Shown: positions 47,437 through 56,176 of the stretch, piece by piece
How the letters are laid out: every line of letters starts with the position of its first letter
Numbering within the stretch: the stretch's first letter is position 1
Assembly (NCBI GenBank): GCA_964619885.1
Contig: CAZUGA010000007.1
Span: forward strand, 1-64,000
Direction of reading: 5' to 3'
Source: CAZUGA01 sp964619885
GTDB lineage: Bacteria > Pseudomonadota > Gammaproteobacteria > Methylococcales > UBA1147
DNA: 64,000 nucleotides
The notes under the pieces: generated by a model
The model's input: the letters and a program-made list of their open reading frames with translations, nothing else
The model's database searches: none
Told to the model about the DNA's origin: nothing
Position numbers and translations under genes: made by a program

Positions 47437-48072
47437 TTGAATAAGCAAAAACGCTCAGAAATTTTTGACCGCCTCGCTGAAGCTATTCCCGAACCGACCA
47501 CGGAGTTAAGCTACGAAACGCCGTTTGAATTGTTGATTGCAGTGGTATTGTCGGCGCAAGCGACTGACAAAGGGGTGAATAAGGCGACCGCTAAATTATT
47601 TCCGATGGCGAATACACCGCAGGCTATTTTAGCCTTGGGCGAGTCCGGCCTGAAAAACTATATCAAGACTATTGGCTTGTTCAACAACAAGGCCAAGAAC
47701 ATCATTGCATTGAGCCAAATGTTGGTGGAACAGCATGACAGCCAGGTTCCCGAGTCGCGGGTTGATCTTGAATCGTTGCCTGGCGTAGGCCGTAAAACCG
47801 CGAATGTCGTATTGAACACCGCCTTTGGTCATTCCACCATTGCAGTGGATACGCATATTTTTAGAGTTTGTAACCGGACCCGTTTGGCCCAAGGCAAGAA
47901 TGTGGTGCAGGTGGAGAAGGGTTTGGAAAAATGGGTGCCTGGCGTCCACAAAAAAGATGCGCATCATCTGTTGATACTGCACGGGCGTTATACTTGCGTT
48001 GCTCGGAAACCCCGCTGCGGGAGTTGCACGATTGAAGACTTGTGTGAGTACCGTGATAAAATTCTGGTTTGA
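47437..48072 (+). CDS. nth: Endonuclease III
   Basis: 211 residues, E. coli length. Helix-hairpin-helix LPGVGRKTANVV with catalytic Lys (GVGRK) and Asp (VDTHIFRV), and the C-terminal [4Fe-4S] cluster C-x6-C-x2-C-x5-C in CVARKPRCGSCTIEDLC. Removes oxidised pyrimidines and cleaves abasic sites. TTG start; following residues MNKQKRSEIFDRL match the family start. 28 bases after the RnfB-like gene, likely one operon. Confidence 0.97.
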   Translation: MNKQKRSEIFDRLAEAIPEPTTELSYETPFELLIAVVLSAQATDKGVNKATAKLFPMANTPQAILALGESGLKNYIKTIGLFNNKAKNIIALSQMLVEQHDSQVPESRVDLESLPGVGRKTANVVLNTAFGHSTIAVDTHIFRVCNRTRLAQGKNVVQVEKGLEKWVPGVHKKDAHHLLILHGRYTCVARKPRCGSCTIEDLCEYRDKILV

Positions 48073-48458
48073 ATTTCGACGCCGTATCGGCGTAGTCTAT
48101 TTGCGCGATAATCACAGGAAACGATCGTTACAATAGTTAACAAGATCGGGTTAAACATGCACGGTTCCTCGATTGTTTGTTGCACTGGACCAGGGACTGT
48201 CGAACCAAATGTGGAATTCTGGGTCATATCGACCGCATGCGATGAATTATCCGTAGACTATTAGGAATAGAAAAATCGGTTAGTCATATGCATTGCCCCT
48301 GTCTATACATCGCGTCTAGTGTTTGGTAATGTGAAGCCAGACTCGCTGTAAGCTTTTCTCAGGGTACGGGGTCTAATTGGCCGGAAGGTGCCGTATTGGG
48401 CGCTTGTCTGGTTTTATAAACTAACAGAAAGCTATTGTCTGTATCAGGAGACACGATA
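48073..48458. other. Intergenic region upstream of the RiPP precursor gene
   Basis: About 390 bases. No gene or perfect hairpin was recognised. The end carries CAGGAGACACGATA, a strong ribosome site for the precursor gene. Copper- or sigma-factor-controlled promoters are typical for related operons, but I cannot assign an operator here by eye. Confidence 0.4.
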
Positions 48459-48815
48459 ATGAGTAAGAAATTTTCAAAAAAACCTTTGGTTGCGGCCATT
48501 GGTACTGCGGCAATTACAAGTTTGTCGTTCGCGCCGTCTGCAAACGCAGGGCAAAATCCATTCGGAATGAGCGATCTTTCAAATGGTTATTTGGAGCTTG
48601 CTGAAGCCGACAAAAAGGCGGAAGGCTCGTGCGGCGATAAAATGAAGAAAAAGGCTGAGGGCTCTTGTGGTGAAGGCAAGTGTGGCGAAGGCAAATGTGC
48701 CGGAAAGAAGGCTGAGAAAGCTGAAGGTAAATGTGGCGACAAAAAAGCTGATAAAGCCGAAGGTAAATGCGGTGAAGGTAAATGCGGCGATAAAAAGGGC
48801 AATAAAGCCGAGTAA
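48459..48815 (+). CDS. hvfA: HvfA/bufferin-type RiPP precursor with seven EGxC motifs
   Basis: 118 residues. A signal peptide (cleavage after ANA, residue 30) leads to GQNPFGMSDLSNGYLELAEA and a Lys/Gly/Cys-rich tail. All seven cysteines (58, 70, 75, 80, 92, 104, 109) sit in EGxC motifs (EGSCG twice, EGKCG four times, EGKCA once). In HvfA and bufferin families such Cys are turned by the MNIO enzyme HvfB/BufB into thiooxazole or oxazolone-thioamide groups that bind copper in the periplasm. The MNIO and DUF2063 genes follow directly. ATG chosen for the strong AGGAG site. Modification is inferred from family and context. Confidence 0.85.
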   Translation: MSKKFSKKPLVAAIGTAAITSLSFAPSANAGQNPFGMSDLSNGYLELAEADKKAEGSCGDKMKKKAEGSCGEGKCGEGKCAGKKAEKAEGKCGDKKADKAEGKCGEGKCGDKKGNKAE

Positions 48816-48902
48816 TTTATTGTTTTCGTAGCTCACTCGAGTCCCCGATCGTATTGCGCCAGCGGTGCATTGGTCGGGGATTTGGCGAAATGCTAAGTTT
48901 CC

Positions 48903-49754
48903 ATGGACCAACGAAAATTCAAGGTTAACGGTGCCGGTTTAGGATTGAGGCGGGCTTTTTTGAGCCCTCTTTCCGATTCGCCGCCCACTCAGGTAGATTT
49001 TTACGAAGTCGCGCCGGAGAACTGGATAAATATCGGCGGGCGTCTGGGTAAGCGGTTTCGTGCGTTAACCGAACGATTTCCTTTTGTCATTCATGGATTG
49101 TCTTTGTCATTGGGCAGTCCGGCCCCATTGGACGAAAGCTTTATGTTGCAGGTCAAATCCTTTATCGCAGAACACGGGATACGGGTTTACAGTGAGCACT
49201 TGAGTTATTGCAGCGATGACGGGCATTTGTATGACTTAATGCCAATACCGTTTACCGATGAGGCGGTGAACTATGTCGTCGACCGAATCAAACGGGTCCA
49301 GGATATTTTGGAACAGCGTATAGCGGTCGAAAATGTGTCGTATTACGCCGCTCCCGGTCAGGAAATGGAAGAAATCGATTTTCTGAATGCCGTTGTTGAG
49401 CAGGCCGATTGCGATTTTCTGCTCGATATCAATAATATTTATGTTAACAGTGTCAATCATGGTTACGACGCAGAAGCTTTTCTAAAGCGGGTTCCTGCGC
49501 ATCGTTTGGCGTATGCGCATGTGGCGGGGCATTATGTCGAAGCCGAAGATTTGATCGTTGATACACATGGTGCGGATGTCATCGATCCTGTTTGGGCATT
49601 GCTGGACAAGGCCTACGAATTGTTCGGTGTGTTCCCGACCTTGCTGGAACGCGATTTCAATATTCCCGAATTGTCTGAGTTAACCGGGGAAGTTCAAACA
49701 ATCAAGACTCTCCAGGATGAATGGCAAGCCCAACATGATGTCCGCTACGCCTGA
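48903..49754 (+). CDS. hvfB: MNIO (DUF692) peptide-modifying enzyme
   Basis: 283 residues, TIM-barrel multinuclear non-heme iron oxidase. Metal/active-site segments: GAGLGLR, YEVAPENWI, HGLSLSLG, SEHLSYC, VENVSYYA, LLDINNIYVN, HVAGH, DTHG and LLERD. These acid/His residues hold two or three iron ions. The expected substrate is the EGxC precursor upstream. Its 3' end overlaps the next gene. Confidence 0.92.
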   Translation: MDQRKFKVNGAGLGLRRAFLSPLSDSPPTQVDFYEVAPENWINIGGRLGKRFRALTERFPFVIHGLSLSLGSPAPLDESFMLQVKSFIAEHGIRVYSEHLSYCSDDGHLYDLMPIPFTDEAVNYVVDRIKRVQDILEQRIAVENVSYYAAPGQEMEEIDFLNAVVEQADCDFLLDINNIYVNSVNHGYDAEAFLKRVPAHRLAYAHVAGHYVEAEDLIVDTHGADVIDPVWALLDKAYELFGVFPTLLERDFNIPELSELTGEVQTIKTLQDEWQAQHDVRYA

Positions 49755-50520
49755 GTTACCCGGATTCAAAAAAAAGCAATACGAGTTTACTGCCTATATT
49801 CGGGATCCTAAAACTCACCCGGCGCCAGCCGACATAGAAGCGCGCAGAATCAATTTGTACCGCGAGCTGTTGTTCAATAATGTAGAGGACTTTCTAGCCA
49901 ACAATTTTCCGGTCTTACGCCGATTGTTGGATGACGATTCCTGGCAGGCATTGGTCCAAGATTATTTTAGCCGCCACCAATGCAAGACCCCGTATTTTGC
50001 CGAAATTTCAGAGGAATTTATCGACTATCTACAGCACGAGCGTGGGGAACAAGACGGAGACCTGCCGTTCATGTTGGAACTGGCCCACTACGAATGGGTG
50101 GAGATGGCGTTGTCGATTGCCGAGGGTGAAGTTCCTGCGGAAATTCAGCTATCGGCCGATGATTTAGCCACCGGTGTTTTCGGTCTGTCGGCGCTGGCCT
50201 GGCCTTTAGTTTATCGCTACCCGGTCCACCAGATTACCCAGACGTTTCAACCTTCCGAACCCCCCGACCAGCCTACGTATCTTGCCCTATACCGAGATAG
50301 AGAAGATGCTGTCCACTTTCTGGAAATTAATCCGCTGACTTACGAGATGATGCAGAAGTTGGATGCCAATACCGATGTATCCGCCATTCAAATTATTTCT
50401 GGTATAGCGGATAAATTACCCGACTTGGATCGTAAATTCGTAATCGATGGTGGCATCGAGATGCTGACCATGCTCCAAAACCGCGGTATGCTGGCGGCGT
50501 CCCGTACGGGCCTGACGTAG
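49735..50520 (+). CDS. hvfC: DUF2063 partner protein HvfC/BufC
   Basis: 261 residues of the DUF2063 family: FTAYIRDPKTHPAP, RRINLYRELLFNNVEDFLANNFPVLRRLL, LPFMLELAHYEWVEMALSIAE. It delivers or positions the precursor for the MNIO enzyme. It overlaps hvfB by 20 bases; start could be either of two adjacent ATG codons, or one 18 bases upstream. Confidence 0.9.
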   Translation: MMSATPELPGFKKKQYEFTAYIRDPKTHPAPADIEARRINLYRELLFNNVEDFLANNFPVLRRLLDDDSWQALVQDYFSRHQCKTPYFAEISEEFIDYLQHERGEQDGDLPFMLELAHYEWVEMALSIAEGEVPAEIQLSADDLATGVFGLSALAWPLVYRYPVHQITQTFQPSEPPDQPTYLALYRDREDAVHFLEINPLTYEMMQKLDANTDVSAIQIISGIADKLPDLDRKFVIDGGIEMLTMLQNRGMLAASRTGLT

Positions 50521-50723
50521 TCACCAACCTGCCGGCGAGAGTTAATGCCGACATCTAGCATTTATCCAATCAATCTATTGAAACTGTAAGCGGTTGTCCC
50601 CAAGGTATATTCAATACGTGTGCTCTGTCCGGGAACTCTGGATCTTGCCTACAGTCTCATCACCACCAATTTGCACGGCAATGATAAAATAGCCAAAGTA
50701 CAACCAAATATTATCGAATATTT

Positions 50724-51728
50724 ATGACAACGACAGGCATTCAGGCGCTGGCGGATTCTGAGCAGGCGCTTTCAGAAATTCAACGGCTAAAAGACTACAT
50801 CGAACGGAATATTATTGGCCAGGAGACATTGGTTCAGGGAATGTTGATTGCGCTGCTGGCGGATGGACATATTCTGGTTGAAGGTGCACCGGGACTAGCT
50901 AAAACTCGGGCGATCAATGTTTTGAGTCAGGGTATCGAAGCCGATTATCACCGCGTGCAGTTTACACCAGATTTGTTGCCGGCTGATCTGACCGGTACAG
51001 AAATTTACCGTCCTCAAGATAGTTCATTCCATTTTCAGCGCGGGCCGTTGTTTCATAATCTTGTGTTGGCTGACGAGATAAACCGGTCGCCGGCGAAAGT
51101 TCAGGCTGCGTTGCTGGAAGCGATGGCCGAGCGGCAGATTACCGTAGGCAGTGAAACCTATAAATTACCCGACCTATACATGGTGATGGCAACGCAAAAC
51201 CCAATCGAGCAAGAGGGGACTTATCCATTGCCAGAAGCCCAACTAGATCGATTTTTATTGTATTTAAAAATTGATTATCCGGCAGCTGAGCACGAGCGCC
51301 AGATTTTACAACTGGCCCGGCGAGAAGCCCAACAGCAACGGGCAGAGAAAGAATCTGAATTTAAGCCATTGCACCAGCAAACGATTACTCTGGCCAGAAA
51401 AGAGGTGTTGGATATTTATATGGCCGATAATCTGGAAGAATATTTATTGCAGATCGTGTTGGCGACCCGTAATTCACGCGGCTATGGTGAAGATTTGGAT
51501 CAATGGATCCTATACGGTGCAAGCCCGCGCGCGACGATAGCCTTGGATCGTTGTGCCAGAGCAAAAGCTTGGTTGGATAGTCGGGATTATGTGTCGCCCG
51601 ACGATATCCAAAGTGTTGTAGGTGATGTGTTGCGCCATCGCATCATATTGTCCTACGAGGCCGAAGCCGAGGGCATAACCAGCGACCGTTTTCTAAGCCA
51701 ATTGATCGAGCGTATAGCCGTTCCGTGA
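50724..51728 (+). CDS. MoxR-family AAA+ ATPase
   Basis: 334 residues: Walker A EGAPGLAKTRA, Walker B LVLADEINRSPAKVQAALLEAMAE, sensor MATQNPIEQEGTYPLPEAQLDRF. MoxR ATPases act as chaperones, typically for the vWA proteins encoded downstream. First gene of a six-gene unit; about 200 bases separate it from hvfC. Confidence 0.95.
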   Translation: MTTTGIQALADSEQALSEIQRLKDYIERNIIGQETLVQGMLIALLADGHILVEGAPGLAKTRAINVLSQGIEADYHRVQFTPDLLPADLTGTEIYRPQDSSFHFQRGPLFHNLVLADEINRSPAKVQAALLEAMAERQITVGSETYKLPDLYMVMATQNPIEQEGTYPLPEAQLDRFLLYLKIDYPAAEHERQILQLARREAQQQRAEKESEFKPLHQQTITLARKEVLDIYMADNLEEYLLQIVLATRNSRGYGEDLDQWILYGASPRATIALDRCARAKAWLDSRDYVSPDDIQSVVGDVLRHRIILSYEAEAEGITSDRFLSQLIERIAVP

Positions 51729-52738
51729 AGTTGGCTGGATTCAACCCTTTTCGTAGATCTAAAGCAGTGCGTCGGGATGCATCGGCGGTGCATGAAGGTG
51801 GTGAAGAAATAGTTCAGATTAGCTTAAAAGCGCTGATCCAATTGAGTCGCCACGCGGGTAATGTCGCTATGGACAAGTTATCGATCCGTTCTATTTTGAG
51901 TGGGAATTACTTGTCCAAAGTTAAAGGTCGCGGTATGGAATTCGACGAGGTCCGGCTATATATGCCGGGTGATGATGTCAGGAGCTTGGATTGGAGGGTT
52001 ACTGCAAGAACCGGAAAACCGCATACCAAACTTTACCGGGAGGAACGCGAACGGCCGGTATTTATTTCTGTTGATTTTAGGAGCGCGATGTTTTTTGCGA
52101 CCCGCGGCGTATTTAAATCGGTACTTGCGGCAAAGCTGGCGGCTCTCATTGCATGGGGTGGAAATCATCATGGTGACCGTGTCGGTGGTCAAATATTTAC
52201 CGATGACCTGACTGCAGAATTCAAACCTCGTCGAGGTAAACAGGCCATATTGCATTGGTTGAAAAGGTTGGCAGAACTTTCTAGCGCCAACGTGATCAAA
52301 AATGGTTCGAATACGTCGAACCTTGAAGGCCATAGCCAAGGGTTGAATAACGCACTGGATAGGTTATACCATCACGCGCGACCCGGCAGTTTGATATTTG
52401 TTATTGGAGATTTTAGGGGGATGGATGCGATGGCCCGAGCGACGCTTACACGCTTATCCCTTCATTGTGATCTGGTGCTGATTTTTGTTTACGACCCATT
52501 GGAAAAGAAGCTTCCGCCCAGTGGGCGTTACCGGATTCGTATTGGTGAAAAGAAACTTACCCTGAATACCGCGGATTCTAAAATGGTTTTGGCACACCAC
52601 GAAAGGTTCGAGCAACGCTACAATGAGCTCCGGTTGCTGGCGTTAAAAAATCGCATGCGCTTCTTGCCCTGTGAGACGACCGATCAACCGTTGAAGGTCT
52701 TGCAAGGGTTGTTGATTCCACCCAAAAAAGTCGCATAG
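51725..52738 (+). CDS. DUF58 vWA-like protein of the MoxR/Bat operon
   Basis: 337 residues without the membrane helices of the DUF58 protein at the left end of the window. Signature EVRLYMPGDDVRSLDWRVTARTGKPHTKLYREER is clear. GTG start overlaps the MoxR stop (GTGA), so translation is coupled. A further vWA-like part follows (FVIGDFRGMDAMARATL). Confidence 0.88.
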   Translation: MKLAGFNPFRRSKAVRRDASAVHEGGEEIVQISLKALIQLSRHAGNVAMDKLSIRSILSGNYLSKVKGRGMEFDEVRLYMPGDDVRSLDWRVTARTGKPHTKLYREERERPVFISVDFRSAMFFATRGVFKSVLAAKLAALIAWGGNHHGDRVGGQIFTDDLTAEFKPRRGKQAILHWLKRLAELSSANVIKNGSNTSNLEGHSQGLNNALDRLYHHARPGSLIFVIGDFRGMDAMARATLTRLSLHCDLVLIFVYDPLEKKLPPSGRYRIRIGEKKLTLNTADSKMVLAHHERFEQRYNELRLLALKNRMRFLPCETTDQPLKVLQGLLIPPKKVA

Positions 52739-52745
52739 ATTTCTG

Positions 52746-53249
52746 ATGGATGCGTCCTCTCTGCCTTTGCGAGATATTCATCTTCCTGCGCCGATAAGCT
52801 GGTGGCCACCAGCACCAGGATGGTGGATCTTACTAAGCCTTGTCATTGTATTAACCCTGGCTTTGCTGTTGATTCTGCGAGCACGCCGCTATAAACGGCT
52901 TACCAAGCTTGCGCAGGGTGAACTTCAGCAGTTGCGATCCGATGCTACGTTGTCGAATCATCAGAAAATTCAAGCCCTGTCCATTTTGCTGCGGCGGGTC
53001 AGTATGAGCGCTTTTCCAAGAGTCGATAGTGCCAGTTTAACCGGTCTCGAATGGCTTCAGTTTCTGGATAAAGTATTGACGGAAAAATCATTTACGGAGG
53101 GTCCCGGAAGAGTCCTACTGGACGGTCCGTATCAAGCCAATAGAGAAATCGATCTAGCCCCAGTTTACCAAGTGTGTGAAAAGTGGATTGCCGCCCTGCC
53201 GAAAAAGAAGCTGCGTGTAGTGCGTAGATCTAGAGTAAGCAATGTTTGA
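52746..53249 (+). CDS. DUF4381 membrane protein
   Basis: 167 residues: periplasmic Trp/Pro-rich start (PAPISWWPPAPGWWILL), one membrane helix, then a cytoplasmic helical region with a basic C-terminus (KKKLRVVRRSRVSNV). Typical small member of MoxR-DUF58-Bat clusters; function unknown. 7 bases after the DUF58 gene. Confidence 0.85.
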   Translation: MDASSLPLRDIHLPAPISWWPPAPGWWILLSLVIVLTLALLLILRARRYKRLTKLAQGELQQLRSDATLSNHQKIQALSILLRRVSMSAFPRVDSASLTGLEWLQFLDKVLTEKSFTEGPGRVLLDGPYQANREIDLAPVYQVCEKWIAALPKKKLRVVRRSRVSNV

Positions 53250-53266
53250 GTCGATTAGAAATCCAT

Positions 53267-54310
53267 ATGCTTGAGTTCGAATGGCCCTGGTTATTCGCGG
53301 TCCTACCTTTTCCGTTAGTATTCCGTTGGTTATTGCCGGAAGCAAATAGCGAATATTCGGCAGCGCTTAAATTGCCGTTCGAGGATGGATTGGTTTCGGT
53401 CGGTTCAAATACGCGGGATTTGCCGTTAACACGAATATTGTTTTGGTTGGCGGTATTAATCTGGATTTTGTTGGTTGTTTCTAGTGCACGCCCCAAATGG
53501 GTGGGCGAACCTATACGGCAGACCGTGAGTGGACGGGATTTGTTAATGGCTGTCGATCTTTCGGGCAGTATGCAGGTCGAAGATTTTGTCGTGGGCCGAC
53601 AGCAAGTCGATCGTTTGGCCGCGACCAAAATGGTTGCGGGCGAATTCATTAATCGCCGGGCCGGCGACCGAATCGGTTTGATATTGTTTGGCGATGAAGC
53701 TTATTTACAGACGCCGCTTACTTTCGATCGAGAAACTGTAGTTACGCTGCTGGGCGAGGCGGTGATTGGCTTGGCTGGAGAAAAGACCGCAATAGGCGAT
53801 GCGATTGGATTGGCGGTGAAGCGTTTGCGACGCAACAGCGACAATCAACGGGTGTTAATTTTGTTGACCGACGGGGCCAACACGGCTGGATCCGTGTCTC
53901 CGTTACAAGCAGCGGAATTGGCTGCGAGCGAGGGGCTAAAAATCTATACCATTGGTATCGGTGCTGATGAAATGATGGTGCGCGATTTCTTCGGAACACG
54001 CCGGGTCAATCCATCGACTGATCTGGATGAAAAAACTCTGACAGCAATCGCGGAAAAAACCGGGGGGCGCTATTTTAGGGCCCGCGATACTGCTGAGCTT
54101 GCATCAATTTACCAGATATTGGATTCGATGGAGCCGGTAGAAAAAGAGAATCAATATTATCGTCCCCGTTCGGAGCTATTTGTGTACCCGTTGGCAACGG
54201 CATTTATATTTTCTCTGCTGTTGGCACTGGTGAAATTGTGGCCGCAACTTATTTTCGTCCGGTCAGCACGACCGAACCGGTCCGCTGAACCCCATATTAC
54301 CTCTAAATAG
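53267..54310 (+). CDS. BatA-like vWA membrane protein
   Basis: 347 residues. Two N-terminal helices (ending WILLVVSSARPKW), a vWA domain with MIDAS DLSGSM and later TDGAN, and a C-terminal helix near residue 310. Matches BatA of aerotolerance operons. An in-frame TTG 21 bases upstream overlaps the DUF4381 stop; the ATG gives the standard MLEFEWPWLF N-terminus. Confidence 0.88.
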   Translation: MLEFEWPWLFAVLPFPLVFRWLLPEANSEYSAALKLPFEDGLVSVGSNTRDLPLTRILFWLAVLIWILLVVSSARPKWVGEPIRQTVSGRDLLMAVDLSGSMQVEDFVVGRQQVDRLAATKMVAGEFINRRAGDRIGLILFGDEAYLQTPLTFDRETVVTLLGEAVIGLAGEKTAIGDAIGLAVKRLRRNSDNQRVLILLTDGANTAGSVSPLQAAELAASEGLKIYTIGIGADEMMVRDFFGTRRVNPSTDLDEKTLTAIAEKTGGRYFRARDTAELASIYQILDSMEPVEKENQYYRPRSELFVYPLATAFIFSLLLALVKLWPQLIFVRSARPNRSAEPHITSK

Positions 54311-54321
54311 ATATCGAGCAA

Positions 54322-56133
54322 ATGAATGTTACCGAATTTCATTTCCTCAGACCTGATTGGTTTTGGGCGACCTTGCCGTTTGTTCTGGTAATGTGGTTAT
54401 CGATTAGGCAGCGGTTGAATAGACGCAACTGGGAGTCCGTTTGTGATAATCGATTGTTGCCTTATATTCTTGAAGATACGCCGGGAAAAAACGCGAGATG
54501 GCCAATAGCGGTATTTGGATTGGCCGGCTTGATGTGTATCGTTGCTATGGCCGGTCCAACTTGGGAACGACTGCCTTCGCCGGTTTTTCGCAGTGACTCG
54601 GCCGTAGTCATCTTGCTAGATCTGTCCAGATCCATGGATGCCGCCGATATTAAACCCAGCCGTTTACAGCGTGCGCGGTATAAGATCTCAGACATACTCA
54701 ATCAACGCAAAGATGGCCAAACAGCGCTAGTGGTTTATGCTGCCGATGCATTTACAGTAGCGCCGTTGACTGACGATGTCGAGACCATTATGAATCAGTT
54801 ATCATCGTTGTCTACATCCATGATGCCGGCGCAGGGTAGCCACGAGGTAAGCGCTCTTAAGCGAGCGGAGAATTTGCTTAAACAAGCGGGATTAACACGC
54901 GGCAGCATCTTAGTGGTGAGCGACGCTGTGGACAGTGAGAGCTACTCGGTGGCCGCACAACTCAATCAACAGGGATTCAATGTCTCGGTTTTGGGTGTTG
55001 GTACTGCAGATGGGGCGCCGATTCCCAATCAGAGCGGTGGATTTTTAAAAGACCGTTCGGGTAGTATCGTGGTTCCCAAATTGACCGAAGCAAAGCTTGC
55101 CGCTTTGGCGCGCGAAGGTGGTGGGATATACAGAACTCTGTCGGCAGATGGTTCGGACGTTGACGCATTAGTCGAAGAATTCGATGTGCGGCCCGATGTC
55201 GATAAGGTTGTCGGCAGCGATATGCATGTCGATTTGTGGAATGAAATGGGTCCGTGGTTGTTGCTTTTGGTCTTGCCGTTGGCCGCAATGGCGTTTAGAC
55301 GTGGCTATTTGTTAATCGTTGCGCTATGGATAGTTCCAGTACCGGATTCCGCCTATGCATTGGAATGGAACGAAGTGTGGCTGAATAAGGATCAACAGGG
55401 TTACGCGGCATTGCAAAATGGCGACGCGGAAAAGGCTGCAGAACTCTTTCAAAACCCGGATTGGAAAGCCGCGGCGGAATACGATGCGAAACAATACGAC
55501 AAAGTTCTTGAATCGCTGGCAAGCAAAGATGATGGTTTGAGCCACTACAACCGCGGAAATGCTTTGAGCCGACTCGGACGGTTTTCCGAAGCCCTGGAAG
55601 CGTATTCCAGCGCATTGGAGCAAAACCCAAAAGACGAAGACGCCCAATTCAATAAAGAGCTTATCGAAAAATTTCTGGAACAACAGGAACAGAATAAGCA
55701 AAACCAGTCTCAAGATTCATCAAACGATGACTCTGAACAGGGACAAAAAGATGAGCAGAAGTCGGGGGATAAACAATCTGGCGATCAAAAAGATTCGCAG
55801 CGAAGTGGCGAAGACCCGGTGGACTCAAATGAGGATAAAGCCGCTGAGCAAAAAGACCAGGGCCAAGAGTCGGCTGCTCAATCAGTGGGCAAAGATGAAA
55901 CTCGTGAAGGGAAAGACAAGGAACAGCAGGCAAATCAACAAGTTTCGGAACAAAATGATGCTGAGCAACAGTCGGTTGCTTCGGAATCGAATTCTGACAA
56001 GGAAGCGCAACAGGCAAATGAGCAATGGCTGCGCAGAATTCCGGACGATCCAGGGCGGTTGCTGCGGAGAAAATTCAAATATCAATATAATCAACGCGGA
56101 GGGCGAAATGCTGCGAATACAGGCGGATGGTGA
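54322..56133 (+). CDS. BatB/BatC fusion: vWA domain plus TPR and acidic tail
   Basis: 603 residues. Two N-terminal helices and a vWA domain (MIDAS DLSRSM, SDAVDSE) form the BatB part (to about 310); a third helix pair near 305-345 follows, then TPR repeats (DGLSHYNRGNALSRLGRFSEALEAYSSALEQNPKDEDAQFNKELIEKF, about 405-460) and a 130-residue Gln/Glu/Asp/Ser/Lys-rich low-complexity stretch. It ends LRRKFKYQYNQRGG, as in BatB/C fusions of proteobacteria. Confidence 0.88.
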   Translation: MNVTEFHFLRPDWFWATLPFVLVMWLSIRQRLNRRNWESVCDNRLLPYILEDTPGKNARWPIAVFGLAGLMCIVAMAGPTWERLPSPVFRSDSAVVILLDLSRSMDAADIKPSRLQRARYKISDILNQRKDGQTALVVYAADAFTVAPLTDDVETIMNQLSSLSTSMMPAQGSHEVSALKRAENLLKQAGLTRGSILVVSDAVDSESYSVAAQLNQQGFNVSVLGVGTADGAPIPNQSGGFLKDRSGSIVVPKLTEAKLAALAREGGGIYRTLSADGSDVDALVEEFDVRPDVDKVVGSDMHVDLWNEMGPWLLLLVLPLAAMAFRRGYLLIVALWIVPVPDSAYALEWNEVWLNKDQQGYAALQNGDAEKAAELFQNPDWKAAAEYDAKQYDKVLESLASKDDGLSHYNRGNALSRLGRFSEALEAYSSALEQNPKDEDAQFNKELIEKFLEQQEQNKQNQSQDSSNDDSEQGQKDEQKSGDKQSGDQKDSQRSGEDPVDSNEDKAAEQKDQGQESAAQSVGKDETREGKDKEQQANQQVSEQNDAEQQSVASESNSDKEAQQANEQWLRRIPDDPGRLLRRKFKYQYNQRGGRNAANTGGW

Positions 56134-56176
56134 ACGGCAGTGTTGGTCAAGATAATAGAAATTATCGGATACAAGA

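Noticed and set aside
48587..48802. Minus-strand repeat-rich frame (LPSPHLPSA...) opposite the precursor gene
   Set aside because: It is the antisense reading of the EGxC repeats; the plus strand has a signal peptide, ribosome site and conserved partners.
55661..56155. Overlapping frames opposite or within the BatB/C acidic tail
   Set aside because: Low-complexity coding sequence produces long shadow frames on both strands.
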